64,000 nucleotides of DNA from Alphaproteobacteria bacterium (GCA_030431825.1 JAUIIJ010000002.1:1-64000); one strand, 5' to 3'; shown: positions 43,581 through 53,784, numbered from the stretch's first letter. Notes: a model not told the origin generated them from the letters alone. Translations and numbers: made by a program.

Positions 43581-44042
43581 TCAAAGCGGCAGCGGACGGT
43601 TCTCGGCGATAGCCTCCATCGCGAAATACGAGGTCACGCTGTCCAGCTCGACCCCCTCGATCAGCCGCTGATAGACCCGGTCATAGCTGGCCATGTCCTC
43701 GGTGACGACCTTCAGCTGATAGTCGTAATCCCCGCCGATCCGGTGAAAATCCACAACCTCGGGAATGGTCAGCACGTGTCGCCGGAAGGCGCGCAGCCAA
43801 TCGGTCGAATGATGCCGCGTGCGCAGCATGACAAAGACCACGAGACTCAGTCCAAGCCTGCGCCGGTCGATACGCGCGCTTGAGCCGCCCAGCACACCGC
43901 GATCCGTCAGCGCCCTGAGCCTGCGCCAACAGGCATTTTGTGAAATCCCCACCCGGTCGGCCAGCTCACGCTGTGACAACGAGGCGTCCTTTTGAAGCTC
44001 GCGCAGGATGTTCCTGTCTATATGATCTACATTTTCAACCAT
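43581..44042 (-). CDS. Lrp/AsnC-family transcriptional regulator
   Basis: A 153-residue regulator. The N-terminal helix-turn-helix is LSQRELADRVGISQNACWRRLRAL and the C-terminal RAM ligand domain includes IPEVVDFHRIGGDYDYQLKVV. It is divergent from the class V aminotransferase-like gene, whose promoter it probably controls together with its own. An inverted repeat spans its start region. Confidence 0.92.
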   Translation of the reverse strand: MVENVDHIDRNILRELQKDASLSQRELADRVGISQNACWRRLRALTDRGVLGGSSARIDRRRLGLSLVVFVMLRTRHHSTDWLRAFRRHVLTIPEVVDFHRIGGDYDYQLKVVTEDMASYDRVYQRLIEGVELDSVTSYFAMEAIAENRPLPL

Positions 44043-44054
44043 ATAAGATCATAT
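44020..44054. promoter_or_regulatory. Candidate Lrp operator (inverted repeat)
   Basis: ATATGATCT (44020-44028) and AGATCATAT (44046-44054) form a perfect 9-bp inverted repeat with a 17-nt spacer. It straddles the Lrp-type gene's start codon and faces the divergent aminotransferase gene, which suits autoregulation. Inferred. Confidence 0.4.
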
Positions 44055-44144
44055 GACCCAAAATAGCCGCGGAATCCAGATAGAATGGTAAGGATTATTG
44101 AACTCTGACCCATCATGATGGCCTTGCAACAAGAGGCCTGCTTC

Positions 44145-45575
44145 ATGTCACTGACCGACTTTCGCAAAACCATCCAATCCGCCACTCACGACGACAGTCT
44201 GCGAAAGAGCGTGATTGGTGACAACGTCCGCATCCCGGGATTGAACGGGGACGTGCCGCTAGTCTACGCGGATTACGTCGCCTCGGGACGGGCTTTGCAG
44301 CAGGTCGAGACCTATATCGCCACCGAGGTCCTGCCCTATTACGCCAACAGCCATACCGAAGCCTCCTATTGCGGAGCGTTCATGACACGGCTGCGTGCGG
44401 ATGCGCGGGCCGAGATCGCGCGGCAGGTCGGTGCGGGACCGGACGACGCGGTGATCTTTGCGGGATCCGGTGCGACGGCGGGTCTCAACCGTCTGGTCGG
44501 TCTGCTTGGGCTGGAGCAGGCCAGCAATCCCGTGGTGTTCATCGGCCCGTATGAGCATCACTCCAACATCCTGCCCTGGCGCGAGAGCAAGGCGGAGATC
44601 GTGGAAATTCCCGAATCGCCCGAGGGTGGCCCGGATCTGGACTACCTCGAGCAGGCGCTGACGCGCCACGCCGGCAGCGATTTGATGATCGGCAGTTTTT
44701 CCGCCGCTTCGAACGTCACAGGCATCGTGACCGACACCGGCCCGCTGACGCGGATGCTGAAGCGGCACGGCGCGCTTGCGATCTGGGATTATGCCGGGGC
44801 CGGTCCCTACCTGCCGATCGACATGGCCGAGGACAACGGGTGCCGCAAGGATGCCATCGTGGTGTCGCCGCACAAGTTTCCGGGCGGTCCCGGAGCCTCG
44901 GGCATCCTAGTGGTCAATACCGGCGCTGTGCGCCGCAACACCCCGTGCTGGCCCGGCGGCGGCACCGTCAGTTTTGTTTCGCCCTGGCGGCACGATTACT
45001 CGACCAATCTTGCGGTTCGCGAAGAGGCGGGGACGCCGAACGTGATCGGCGACATTCGGGCGGCGCTGGCCTTTATCGTCAAGGACGCGGTCGGGGCCGA
45101 AACCATCGCCGAGCGCGAAGCGCGCTTCAACCAGATGGCACTCGCCGCGTGGGGCGACAACCCGCACCTCACGCTGCTGGGAACCGACAAGGCGCATCGG
45201 CTGCCGATCTTTTCCTTCATGGTGCGCGATGCAAGGGGCGCGGCGGTGCATCAGCAGCTTTTCACCCGCATGCTGAGCGATATCTATGGCATTCAGGCGC
45301 GCGGCGGCTGCGCCTGCGCCGGGCCTTATGCGCACCGCCTGCTGGGTATAGACGAGGCCGAGTCCCGTGCGCTGCACGCTGATCTGCGCGCCGGCAAGGA
45401 ACTGCGCAAGCCGGGCTGGGTGCGGCTGAATTTCAGCTATCTGATGGATGACGCCACGGTGCGCTATATCATCGACAGCGTTTCCGAACTCAGTCGTTCC
45501 ACCGAACGCTACGCCGATCACTACCGGGTGGATCCTGCGACTGCGCGGTTCCGGCACGACATGATCGCGGCCTGA
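44145..45575 (+). CDS. Class V aminotransferase / cysteine desulfurase-like PLP enzyme
   Basis: A 476-residue fold-type I PLP enzyme. Visible are [51 protein letters not shown], the PLP-lysine region [17 protein letters not shown] and late [15 protein letters not shown]. Related proteins are annotated as selenocysteine lyase or cysteine desulfurase, but the reaction is not settled. AAGAGG lies about 9 nt before the ATG at 44145; an ATG at 44115 lacks a ribosome site. Divergent from an Lrp-type regulator, so likely amino acid-responsive. Confidence 0.87.
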   Translation: MSLTDFRKTIQSATHDDSLRKSVIGDNVRIPGLNGDVPLVYADYVASGRALQQVETYIATEVLPYYANSHTEASYCGAFMTRLRADARAEIARQVGAGPDDAVIFAGSGATAGLNRLVGLLGLEQASNPVVFIGPYEHHSNILPWRESKAEIVEIPESPEGGPDLDYLEQALTRHAGSDLMIGSFSAASNVTGIVTDTGPLTRMLKRHGALAIWDYAGAGPYLPIDMAEDNGCRKDAIVVSPHKFPGGPGASGILVVNTGAVRRNTPCWPGGGTVSFVSPWRHDYSTNLAVREEAGTPNVIGDIRAALAFIVKDAVGAETIAEREARFNQMALAAWGDNPHLTLLGTDKAHRLPIFSFMVRDARGAAVHQQLFTRMLSDIYGIQARGGCACAGPYAHRLLGIDEAESRALHADLRAGKELRKPGWVRLNFSYLMDDATVRYIIDSVSELSRSTERYADHYRVDPATARFRHDMIAA

Positions 45576-45639
45576 TCTTTGCGGGTTTTCTCTGCGCCGC
45601 TCTGACGCTATGAGGGGACAGTTTTCTGGGAGCCCCGAC

Positions 45640-46725
45640 ATGAGCCTGATCACGCCGCAACCCGGTATCTTGGACATCGCCTTGTACCAGGGCGGGGCCT
45701 CGCACGTGGCGGGCATCAGCAATGTCATCAAGCTGTCGAGCAACGAAAACCCGCTCGGGCCCAGTCCGAAGGCGGTGGAGGCGGTGCAGAACAGCGCCGC
45801 CCAAATTCACCGCTATCCCCCGACGGACCACGCCGCGCTGCGCCGGGCCATCGGTGAGGTGCATGGCCTGAAACCGGAGCAGATCATCTGCGGCGTTGGC
45901 AGCGACGAGATCATCACATTTCTCTGCCAGGCCTTTGCCGGTCCCGGCGACGAGGTCGTGCATACCGAGCACGGCTTTGCCATGTACCGGATCAGCGCCC
46001 TGGCGGCGGGGGCCACGCCGGTCGAGGTGCGCGAGCGCGATCGTGTCACCGATGTCGACTCGATCCTCGCCGGCTGCACCGAACGCACGCGGCTGGTGTT
46101 CATCGCCAATCCGAACAACCCGACCGGCACGATGATCGGCGCGGCCGAGGTTGCACGGCTGGCGGATGGATTGCCGCCGCAGGCCATTCTCGTGCTCGAC
46201 GGTGCCTATGCCGAGTTCGTGGACGGATTCGACGGCGGCGCCGCGCTGGTTTCCGGGCGCGACAACGTGCTGATGACCCGCACGTTTTCCAAGCTTTACG
46301 GTCTGGGCGGTCTGCGCGTCGGCTGGGGCTATGGACCGCAGGCCATCATCGACGTGCTCAACCGCGTGCGCGGGCCGTTCAACCTGTCGGGCACCGCGCT
46401 CGCCGCCGCAGAAGCCGCGATCCGTGATACCGCGTATGTCGAACACTGCCGCGCCCAGAATGCCAGGTGGCGCGTCTGGCTGGCCGAAGCGCTGGCCGAG
46501 ATCGGCGTCCCGTCCGACACCTCCTGCGCGAATTTCATCCTCGCCCGCTTTGCCGACCAGGCCGAGGCCGAGGCCTGTGACGGGTATCTGCAATCACAGG
46601 GGCTGATCGTGCGCCGTGTCACCGGCTACAACCTGCCGCAATGCCTGCGCATCACGGTCGGCGACGAAATCGCCTGCCGGCGCGTCGTGGCCGCCATCGC
46701 CGAGTTCAAGGGCGGCGCGAGATGA
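45640..46725 (+). CDS. hisC: Histidinol-phosphate/aromatic aminotransferase family protein
   Basis: A 361-residue class I/II PLP aminotransferase: [18 protein letters not shown] (~30-47), [22 protein letters not shown] and [19 protein letters not shown] with the PLP lysine. HisC makes L-histidinol phosphate, and homologues also transaminate aromatic keto acids. The ATGA overlap with tyrC suggests that here it may make phenylalanine or tyrosine, or both pathways. GGGAG lies 7 nt before the chosen ATG. Confidence 0.88.
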   Translation: MSLITPQPGILDIALYQGGASHVAGISNVIKLSSNENPLGPSPKAVEAVQNSAAQIHRYPPTDHAALRRAIGEVHGLKPEQIICGVGSDEIITFLCQAFAGPGDEVVHTEHGFAMYRISALAAGATPVEVRERDRVTDVDSILAGCTERTRLVFIANPNNPTGTMIGAAEVARLADGLPPQAILVLDGAYAEFVDGFDGGAALVSGRDNVLMTRTFSKLYGLGGLRVGWGYGPQAIIDVLNRVRGPFNLSGTALAAAEAAIRDTAYVEHCRAQNARWRVWLAEALAEIGVPSDTSCANFILARFADQAEAEACDGYLQSQGLIVRRVTGYNLPQCLRITVGDEIACRRVVAAIAEFKGGAR

Positions 46726-47645
46726 ACGGAATCGTTTACGAACGCGTGGCCCTCATCGGGCTGGGTCTTATTGCCTCTTCGATGTTCTGGGCCATCAGGC
46801 GCGCCGGCCTCGCGACCGAGGTGACCGGCTATGCCCGCACCCACGAAACCCGCGACACCGCACGGCGGATCGGCCTGTGCGACCGGGTTTGCGATGACAT
46901 TGCCGACGCGGTCAGGGATGCAGACCTTGTCGTTCTGGCGGCTCCGGTCGGCGCCATGGGCGAGATTGCACGCCAGATCGCACCACATCTGAAACCCGGT
47001 GCCACGGTAACCGATGTCGGATCGGTCAAGCGTGCGGTCATCGACGCGGTTGCGCCGCACCTTCCGGACAATGTGCATTTCGTTCCCGGTCACCCGCTGG
47101 CCGGAACCGAGCATTCGGGGCCGGAAAGCGGCTTTGCCGAATTGTTCGACGATCGCTGGTGCCTGATCGTACCCGTGGACGGGTCGGACGAAACGGCGAT
47201 TGCACGGCTGCGCGATCTCTGGCTTGGCATCGGTGCCCATGTGGAAATCATGGAACCCGATCACCATGATCTCGTGCTGGCGGTGACCAGCCATGCGCCG
47301 CACCTGATCGCCTATACGATGGTGGGCGTCGCGGACGACCTGCGCCGGGTGACCGACAGCGAGGTCATCAAGTATTCCGCAGCGGGCTTTCGTGACTTTA
47401 CCCGCATAGCGGCAAGCGATCCGACCATGTGGCGCGACGTGTTTCTGAACAACAAGGATGCAACGCTCGAAATCCTCGGGCGGTTCACCGAGGAACTGTT
47501 CGCGTTGCAACGCGCAATCCGCACCGGCGACGGCGATCACCTGTACGATTATTTCACCCGTACCCGTGCCATCCGCCGGGGGATCATCGAAGCGGGGCAG
47601 GATACCGATGCTCCGGACTTCGGTCGAAAGAAGAAACCGAAATGA
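46722..47645 (+). CDS. tyrC: Prephenate/arogenate dehydrogenase
   Basis: A 307-residue NAD(P)-dependent dehydrogenase of tyrosine synthesis that oxidatively decarboxylates prephenate or arogenate. Rossmann motif [11 protein letters not shown] (~10-20), [36 protein letters not shown] and [16 protein letters not shown] are typical. It overlaps hisC and the next gene by 4 nt each, forming a tight operon. The preferred substrate cannot be read from sequence. Confidence 0.93.
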   Translation: MNGIVYERVALIGLGLIASSMFWAIRRAGLATEVTGYARTHETRDTARRIGLCDRVCDDIADAVRDADLVVLAAPVGAMGEIARQIAPHLKPGATVTDVGSVKRAVIDAVAPHLPDNVHFVPGHPLAGTEHSGPESGFAELFDDRWCLIVPVDGSDETAIARLRDLWLGIGAHVEIMEPDHHDLVLAVTSHAPHLIAYTMVGVADDLRRVTDSEVIKYSAAGFRDFTRIAASDPTMWRDVFLNNKDATLEILGRFTEELFALQRAIRTGDGDHLYDYFTRTRAIRRGIIEAGQDTDAPDFGRKKKPK

Positions 47646-48469
47646 TATGGCCGCGCGCGTCCGCGATCGTCGCCCTCGCGCTCTGGGCGTTTCCGCTCGC
47701 CGCTGAGGCGCTTGATGCATCGCTGCGCCCGCAACCTCGTCCGGACACCGGCACAGCCACCGCCGCGAACCTGCTTGTGACGGTCGCTCGGATGCGTCCC
47801 AATCTGCGGCCGGTATCCGAACAGATACTCGATGCCGCGGCACGGCCGGAGCAGCTTGCGCTGTCCTCGCCCGACACCTCGGCCCGTCCCTGGCCACGCC
47901 CGCCATCGATCGAGAACAAGGCGATGGCCAAGCGCAAGATGCGCCGCAAGGGCGCGGTCTGTGGCGATCTCAAGATCCAGGGCGAGACGGTCGGCCATGT
48001 TCCCGGCCGCATCAAGGCCTGCGGCATCCGGGACGCGGTGCGCGTGAACACGGTCGCGGGCGTGCGTCTGAACCCGCCCGCGCTGATGAACTGCAAGACC
48101 GCCTCGGCGCTGCGCGAATGGACCGAACTGGGGTTGAAACCCGCGTTTCGCCAGCGTGGACCGGTCGTTGAAATGAAAGTAGCCGCCCACTACGCCTGTC
48201 GGACCCGCAACAACAAGCGCGGCGGACGGATCTCGGAACATGGCAAGGGCAACGCCATCGACCTGTCGGCCTTTACCATGATGGATGGCGAGGTGATCAC
48301 CGTCCTCAAGGGCTGGGGCCAGGGAACGACCCTCAAACCCCTGCGCAAGGCGTATACACGCGCCTGCGGCACTTTTGGTACAACACTCGGCCCGGCATCG
48401 GACAGGTATCACCGCGACCATTTCCATTTCGACACCGCCAGCTATCGCAGCGGACCGTACTGCCGCTAA
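47642..48469 (+). CDS. Exported extensin-like C-terminal domain protein
   Basis: A 275-residue protein with a signal peptide (AIVALALWAFPLAAEA) and a Pro/Arg-rich linker to ~100. The C-terminal domain has CGDLKIQGETVGHVPG, NPPALMNCKTASALREW, GRISEHGKGNAIDLSAF and HRDHFHFDTASY, the His/Asp pattern of the extensin-like family, which resembles metal-dependent D-Ala-D-Ala peptidases (VanY/MepA-like). It likely acts on the cell wall. Overlaps tyrC by 4 nt. Confidence 0.88.
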   Translation: MIWPRASAIVALALWAFPLAAEALDASLRPQPRPDTGTATAANLLVTVARMRPNLRPVSEQILDAAARPEQLALSSPDTSARPWPRPPSIENKAMAKRKMRRKGAVCGDLKIQGETVGHVPGRIKACGIRDAVRVNTVAGVRLNPPALMNCKTASALREWTELGLKPAFRQRGPVVEMKVAAHYACRTRNNKRGGRISEHGKGNAIDLSAFTMMDGEVITVLKGWGQGTTLKPLRKAYTRACGTFGTTLGPASDRYHRDHFHFDTASYRSGPYCR

Positions 48470-49467
48470 CGCAGATAGAGATAGGGGGCCGGACCCAGCG
48501 GAAACGGCCCGAGCGTGACCATCCCGTCGCGCAGACCCAGCGTGACATCCAGCGTGTCGGGATTGCCGCTCATGTTGGCGAGCATATTCAGAACACGTTC
48601 CGCCGGGCCGATGGCATAGTCCGGAACCGCGCCCGACCCCTCTACGGCCGCCAGCATGTCGCGCCAGTTCTCGGCCTTGACCGACAGCTCACCGGTCGGC
48701 AGGCCAGTGGCGTCAACGGTGACCTGACCGGCGGCAAAAAGCGCGAGCGCGCCCCACTTCGCCTGCGCCAGCCTGAGGTCGATTTCCACCGGCTGCGGGC
48801 GGCGATCCTCGAGGGCACGACGATCCCAGGGACGATCAAAGCGCACCGTCATGTCGAGTTCGAGGCTCTCGAAACTCTCGGGCAGCGCCGTGTTGGGACG
48901 CAGCAACCGGCGCAGAGCCGCCCCGGGCACAAATTGCGGCGCATCGATGTTGAACTGATAGGTCTCGGTCTGATCCGTGCCCTGCATCGCCAACACCAGC
49001 CCGTCTGCGGCCATCGCCTCGCCGGTGGCGTCCTCGACCTGCCATGGCCCCGAGGTCAATGCCATCCGCTCGACAACAAGATCCCGCCCGGGCTTGAGAT
49101 GCAGATCGGCGCTCATGCCCTCGGCGCGCAAGCTGATCGTCTGATCGAAATACGACAGTAACTGCGCCGTTTCCGGAAACATCAGCGTCTGCCGCCCCGG
49201 CCAGATCGCGGGGCTGTCCATGTTCAGCCAATCGGCCTGCCACGCCGCTCCGGTCGCGGGATCGGCCAGCGCCGGATTGACCAGAGTCGTGATGTGGCGC
49301 AAGGGATAGCCCGATGTATAGATCTCGGCGTAATCGGCCTGCCAGCCGCGCCCGGCCTGTTCAGCGAACCATGTGCTTACGCCCCGGCGCAGCATATATC
49401 CGGCCCCGTACCAGTAGGCGGACCAGACAAGGCCAAGAACCACCAGAATATTCAGCAACCTGCGCAT
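48466..49467 (-). CDS. DUF2125-containing exported/anchored protein
   Basis: A 333-residue protein with one N-terminal hydrophobic segment (LLNILVVLGLVWSAYWYGAGYML) and a long beta-rich periplasmic part. SGYPLRHITTLVNPALADP and the tail LGLRDGMVTLGPFPLGPAPYL fit the alphaproteobacterial DUF2125 family; function unknown. Its stop overlaps the convergent extensin-like gene by 4 nt. Confidence 0.87.
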   Translation of the reverse strand: MRRLLNILVVLGLVWSAYWYGAGYMLRRGVSTWFAEQAGRGWQADYAEIYTSGYPLRHITTLVNPALADPATGAAWQADWLNMDSPAIWPGRQTLMFPETAQLLSYFDQTISLRAEGMSADLHLKPGRDLVVERMALTSGPWQVEDATGEAMAADGLVLAMQGTDQTETYQFNIDAPQFVPGAALRRLLRPNTALPESFESLELDMTVRFDRPWDRRALEDRRPQPVEIDLRLAQAKWGALALFAAGQVTVDATGLPTGELSVKAENWRDMLAAVEGSGAVPDYAIGPAERVLNMLANMSGNPDTLDVTLGLRDGMVTLGPFPLGPAPYLYLR

Positions 49468-49532
49468 GTCCTGCCCCTTTTACCCGGCACCGCTTTGTTG
49501 TTTATAGGGCGAAATCGGCAAGGACCAGCAAG

Positions 49533-50063
49533 ATGACGATGTGGGTATTCGGATATGGCTCATTGTTGTGGAATCCCGGCTTTCCGGTGGCCCGCAGCGT
49601 GATCGCGACTTTGGACGACTATGCCCGGTCGTTCTGCATGCGCTCGATCCACCATCGCGGAACCGAGGCCGAACCCGGTCTGGTGCTTGCGCTCGACGAA
49701 ATGCCCGGTGCCCGTTGCCGGGGCATGGCGCTTGCCGTCGAACAGGGGCAGGAAGCGCAGACCCTCGATTACCTGCGCGAGCGCGAACTGATCTCGTCGG
49801 CCTATCTTGAAAAGGACCTTGCAATCACGCTGGCGGATGGACAGACCGTCACCGCCGTCACCTATGTGATCGACCCGCATCACGTTCAATATTGCGGCGG
49901 TCTGCCGCTGGAGGACCAGGCCCGGATCATCGCGCGCGCCGTGGGCGGGCGCGGTCCGAATACGGAATACCTGTTCAACACTACCTCTCATCTGGCGGAA
50001 ATCGGGCTGCATGACCCCGATCTGGAATGGCTGGCACAGCGCGTGCGTGCGCTTGCGGCATAA
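49533..50063 (+). CDS. Gamma-glutamylcyclotransferase (ChaC-like)
   Basis: A 176-residue enzyme of the ChaC group, which in characterised members cleaves glutathione to 5-oxoproline and Cys-Gly. MWVFGYGSLLWNPGF is the substrate-binding loop, and EREL in YLRERELISSAYLEK includes the catalytic Glu. The ATG at 49533 has AAGGA upstream; 49539 is possible. Confidence 0.9.
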   Translation: MTMWVFGYGSLLWNPGFPVARSVIATLDDYARSFCMRSIHHRGTEAEPGLVLALDEMPGARCRGMALAVEQGQEAQTLDYLRERELISSAYLEKDLAITLADGQTVTAVTYVIDPHHVQYCGGLPLEDQARIIARAVGGRGPNTEYLFNTTSHLAEIGLHDPDLEWLAQRVRALAA

Positions 50064-50114
50064 ACGCTTGGCGCGGCCCCCAATTCTTCTATAGTCTCGC
50101 CGGGGAGCAGATAA

Positions 50115-51311
50115 GTGTCAGGACCGGGGCATATGGCCGAACCAGACCGCAAACCCAGGCCGCAATTCAGCCAGCCTGTGCGACAGATTTTGATGATGCT
50201 GACCGCGCTCGGGCTGTCGGGGTTCGGCGTGTTCGTCGCCCTGCCACGCGTTTTGCCGGTATTCGAGGCCAATCCCTATCTGAACGGCTTCATCCTGATC
50301 GTGTTTGTCGTCGGCGTCGTCGCCACATTCTACCAGGTGCTGCAACTGATCGGCTCGGTGCGATGGATCGAACGCTTTGCCTCGGGCCAGATGGACACCG
50401 CCACCAGACCGCCGCAATTGCTGGCGCCGCTCGCGTCTCTTTTGCGGGCACGGGGTGCCCGGATGCAACTCAGCGCATCATCCACCCGGTCGATCCTCGA
50501 CTCCGTCGCCACCCGCATCGACGAAGAACGGGACATCACCCGCTATATCGTCAACCTGCTGATCTTTCTCGGGCTGCTCGGCACCTTTTACGGGCTCGCC
50601 ACCACGGTTCCCGCCGTGGTCGAAACCATCCGCAGCCTGGCCCCGCAAGAGGGCGAACAGGGGCTGGACGTGTTCAATCGGCTGATGACCGGGCTTGAAA
50701 AGCAGCTCGGCGGCATGGGCGTTGCCTTTGCCAGTTCGCTGCTTGGCCTCGCCGGGTCGCTGATCGTCGGCCTGCTGGAACTCTTCGCCGGGCATGGGCA
50801 GAACCGGTTCTATCGCGAACTCGAGGAATGGCTGTCCTCGATCACCCGCGTCGGATTTTCGTCGGGCGACGACCCTGGCAGCGACAGCGGTGCCGTTCCC
50901 GGTGTGCTGGGCCATATGGCCGAGCAGATGGACGGTCTGCATCAACTCATGGAACGCGCCGAAGCGAGCCGCGCCGAGGTCGATCAGAAACTCGCCATGC
51001 TGCTTGAGAGCATGTTGCAGCAGGAGCGGTCCGACCGCATCGCCACCACGCTTGATCGTCTGGCCAGCGGGCAGGATGCCCTGCACGACACCCTGCGCGA
51101 GCAGGCCGCAGACGGGATCGATGCCGAAAGCCGGATGCGCCTGCGTTCGATCGACGTGCAGATGTTGCGCATCCTCGAAGAAATCTCGGCCGGCCGTCAG
51201 GAAAGCCTCGCCGCACTGCGAAAGGATATCGAACTTCTGGCCAAGGCGCTGGACCGTCCACGCGGCGACGGTCGCAAACCCAGATCGGACAGCGAAAGCG
51301 ACGGGGTCTAG
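50115..51311 (+). CDS. MotA/ExbB-like stator subunit with coiled-coil tail
   Basis: A 398-residue inner-membrane protein with four predicted transmembrane helices (~24-48, ~57-80, ~141-165, ~195-225). NLLIFLGLLGTFYGLATTVPAVVETI and GMGVAFASSLLGLAGSLIVGLLEL resemble the MotA/TolQ/ExbB proton channel. Residues ~250-398 are charged and helical (GLHQLMERAEASRAEVDQKL). The GTG start at 50115 has GGGGAG 7 nt upstream. The next gene, 3 nt later, encodes its MotB/OmpA-type partner. No flagellar or Ton genes are near. Confidence 0.85.
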   Translation: MSGPGHMAEPDRKPRPQFSQPVRQILMMLTALGLSGFGVFVALPRVLPVFEANPYLNGFILIVFVVGVVATFYQVLQLIGSVRWIERFASGQMDTATRPPQLLAPLASLLRARGARMQLSASSTRSILDSVATRIDEERDITRYIVNLLIFLGLLGTFYGLATTVPAVVETIRSLAPQEGEQGLDVFNRLMTGLEKQLGGMGVAFASSLLGLAGSLIVGLLELFAGHGQNRFYRELEEWLSSITRVGFSSGDDPGSDSGAVPGVLGHMAEQMDGLHQLMERAEASRAEVDQKLAMLLESMLQQERSDRIATTLDRLASGQDALHDTLREQAADGIDAESRMRLRSIDVQMLRILEEISAGRQESLAALRKDIELLAKALDRPRGDGRKPRSDSESDGV

Positions 51312-51314
51312 CCC

Positions 51315-53636
51315 GTGGCACTCTCGCGTCGCTCCTCCAACCGGTTCCAGGCTTCGATCTGGCCGGGATTCGTGGACGCGATGACCGGGCTGCTCCTGGT
51401 GCTGATGTTTCTTCTGACCATATTCATGGTGGTGCAATATGTGCTGCGCGAAACCATTTCCGGCCAGGAAAGCGAACTCGATGTGCTGTCTGCAGAGGTC
51501 AGCGCACTTGCCGACGCACTGGGGCTGGAAGAACGGCGTTCGGACGAGCTGTCGGCACAGGTCGGCGCGCTGAATGCCACCTTGACGCAAACCGAGGCGT
51601 TCCTCGCGCAGGCGCGTCAACAGATTGCCAACCAGACCTCGATCATCGCCACGCTGACGTCGCAGAGCGATCGTCAGGCCGCCGCTCTGGAGCAGGCACA
51701 AACCCGGATCACCGAATTCGAGGCGCAAGTGGCGACGCTGCTCGCCGATCAGGCGCGGGCGCAACAGAAGATCTCGGACCTCGAGACCGTGCAAACCGAC
51801 CTCTCATCCGAGCGCGACGCGCTGACCCTCGCGCTGGCCCAGAGCCGCAGCGAGATCGACGCCCAGTCGGAAGCGGCCCGGCTCGCGGCGGCGCGACGCG
51901 AAGCTCTGGAAGCGATGATCGCCGACCTGCAACGCGACCAGGCTCAGGGGAGCGAACAGATCGCGGCGCTGCAGCAGCAATTGTCCGACGAAGAAGCCGC
52001 CCGTCTCGCCGATGCCGCCGCTGCCGAAGCGCTGCGCAACCGCCTGCAAAACGCCGATGCCGAACTCACCGCGATGACCCTGTCGCTCGAGAGCCAGCGG
52101 CAGGAGGCCGAGAACACGCTGACGCTGCTGGCGGCCGCCGAAGCCGCACGCGACAGGTTGGATACAGAATTGACACAGGCGCTGGCCGCCATCGCCGCCG
52201 CACGGACCGAAGCGGGCAAACGTGACGAACTGGTCGACCGCCTGACCAACGTGCTGAACCAGATGGAAGTGAGCCAGGCCGAGAACAGCCGGTCGCTGGC
52301 CGCGCTGGAGAGCGATCTTGCACGGGTACGCGGGGAAAGCGCGACGGTCGAAGCCGAATTGCGCGAGCAGCTCGCGTCGGCACAGGCCCTCGCCGCCGAT
52401 ACCCGCGATGCGCTTGAGACCGAACTCGCCCGGCAACGGGCACGATCGGTGCAGAGCCAGTCGGACTACGAAGCAGAACTTGCGCGGCTCCAGCGTGAAA
52501 GCACCGAGGCGCGGCGCGGTTTGGAAACCCGCCTCGCCGCGCTGCAGGAGGAACACGACAAGACGCAAGCGGCGTTGCGCGCAGAGCTGACCGACGCCAA
52601 AGCCACGCGTGACGATTTGCAGGCCGAACTCGACCGGACACGCGCCGATCTTGATGCCACGCGGCAATCCGCGTCCACAAGCGCGCAGGATCGCGCCGAC
52701 GTGGAAGCGCGCCTGCTCAAGGCGCTGGAAGCGTTGGAACGGGCACAGGTTGCCGCCACCGATCAGGAGGTCCTGCAGGCCCGGCTCGCCGCCGCGCTCG
52801 CCGCGCAGCAACAGGCGGAGACCAGCGCCTCGGAACGCGACGGGCTTCTCGCGCAGGCACAAAAGACCCTGTCGGAAGAGCGCGAGATCTCGGCCCGCGC
52901 ACAGCGCCAGACTGCGTTGCTCAATCAACAGATTGCGGCGTTGCGAACACAGCTGGGCGGGCTTCAGGCGTTGCTGGATGATTACGAAGAACGCGATGCC
53001 GCCGCCAAGGTGCAACTTGAAAACCTCGGGGCCGATCTGAACGCCGCACTGGCCCGCGCGGCGTCAGAGGAACGCCGTCGCCGGCTGCTCGAAGAATCCG
53101 AACGCAAAAGGCTGGAAGAAGAAGCGCGCGCCTTGCAGGCCAAGAGCCGGGAGTTGGAAGCACAGGCGCAGGACCTGCAGAGGTATCGGTCGGAGTTTTT
53201 CGGTCGGCTGCGCGATCTTCTGGGCAACCAGGATGGGGTGCGCATTGCAGGTGACAGGTTCGTCTTTTCCTCGGAAGTGCTGTTTCCGCCCGGCGGTGCC
53301 GAGTTGTCGCTCGAAGGCCAGGCCGAGATTGCCAAGGTTGCGCGCATCCTGCGCAGCGTCGCAACGGAAATTCCCCCCGAACTGGACTGGGTGATCCGTG
53401 TAGACGGCCATACGGATGATGTGCCGCTGATCGGCAACGGGCGTTATCGCGACAATTGGGAACTCAGCCAGGCGCGCGCCCTGTCGGTGGTGCGATACAT
53501 GGTCGATTTCCTCGGCATTGCACCAGACCGCCTGTCCGCGAACGGCTTTGGTCAATACCAGCCGATAAATCCCGAGAACACGCCCGACGCACGGGCGCAG
53601 AACCGGCGGATCGAATTGAAACTGACCGAAAAGTGA
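51315..53636 (+). CDS. MotB/OmpA-like protein with very long coiled coil
   Basis: A 773-residue protein. One transmembrane helix (GFVDAMTGLLLVLMFLLTIF, ~18-38) carries Asp21, at the place of the proton-channel aspartate of MotB. Residues ~48-600 are an almost unbroken heptad-rich coiled coil. The C-terminus (~625-773) is an OmpA-type peptidoglycan-binding domain: FSSEVLFPPGGAELSLEG, VIRVDGHTDDVPLIG, LSQARALSVVRYMVDFLGI and ARAQNRRIELKL-type end. GTG start. With the preceding gene it should form a proton-driven unit reaching across the periplasm to the wall. Role unknown. Confidence 0.87.
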   Translation: MALSRRSSNRFQASIWPGFVDAMTGLLLVLMFLLTIFMVVQYVLRETISGQESELDVLSAEVSALADALGLEERRSDELSAQVGALNATLTQTEAFLAQARQQIANQTSIIATLTSQSDRQAAALEQAQTRITEFEAQVATLLADQARAQQKISDLETVQTDLSSERDALTLALAQSRSEIDAQSEAARLAAARREALEAMIADLQRDQAQGSEQIAALQQQLSDEEAARLADAAAAEALRNRLQNADAELTAMTLSLESQRQEAENTLTLLAAAEAARDRLDTELTQALAAIAAARTEAGKRDELVDRLTNVLNQMEVSQAENSRSLAALESDLARVRGESATVEAELREQLASAQALAADTRDALETELARQRARSVQSQSDYEAELARLQRESTEARRGLETRLAALQEEHDKTQAALRAELTDAKATRDDLQAELDRTRADLDATRQSASTSAQDRADVEARLLKALEALERAQVAATDQEVLQARLAAALAAQQQAETSASERDGLLAQAQKTLSEEREISARAQRQTALLNQQIAALRTQLGGLQALLDDYEERDAAAKVQLENLGADLNAALARAASEERRRRLLEESERKRLEEEARALQAKSRELEAQAQDLQRYRSEFFGRLRDLLGNQDGVRIAGDRFVFSSEVLFPPGGAELSLEGQAEIAKVARILRSVATEIPPELDWVIRVDGHTDDVPLIGNGRYRDNWELSQARALSVVRYMVDFLGIAPDRLSANGFGQYQPINPENTPDARAQNRRIELKLTEK

Positions 53637-53748
53637 CGCGATTCAGCTTGACGTCACGTCGATCCACTTCGGTATCGTCACGCGTAAAAATTGCCGTACC
53701 CTTATAAGCTCCGCTTGATCAGAACGCTATAAAACAGCGATTCCAGAC

Positions 53749-53784
53749 GAAAATCGCCCGCCGCAAGGGTGATTGCGGCGGGCG
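53749..53784 (-). terminator. Intrinsic terminator of clpA
   Basis: Perfect 11-bp stem (53755-53765 with 53774-53784, 8-nt loop). On the minus strand it is followed by ATTTTC, giving a T tract, 30 nt after the clpA stop. Confidence 0.82.

Noticed and set aside
50115-53636. Zorya-type anti-phage system (ZorA/ZorB resemblance)
   Set aside because: The two membrane parts look alike in design, but no ZorC, ZorD or ZorE-like gene is adjacent; clpA follows on the other strand.
50115-53636. Flagellar motor stator MotA/MotB
   Set aside because: The MotA-like protein has the wrong loop layout, the coiled coil is far too long and no flagellar genes are in the window.
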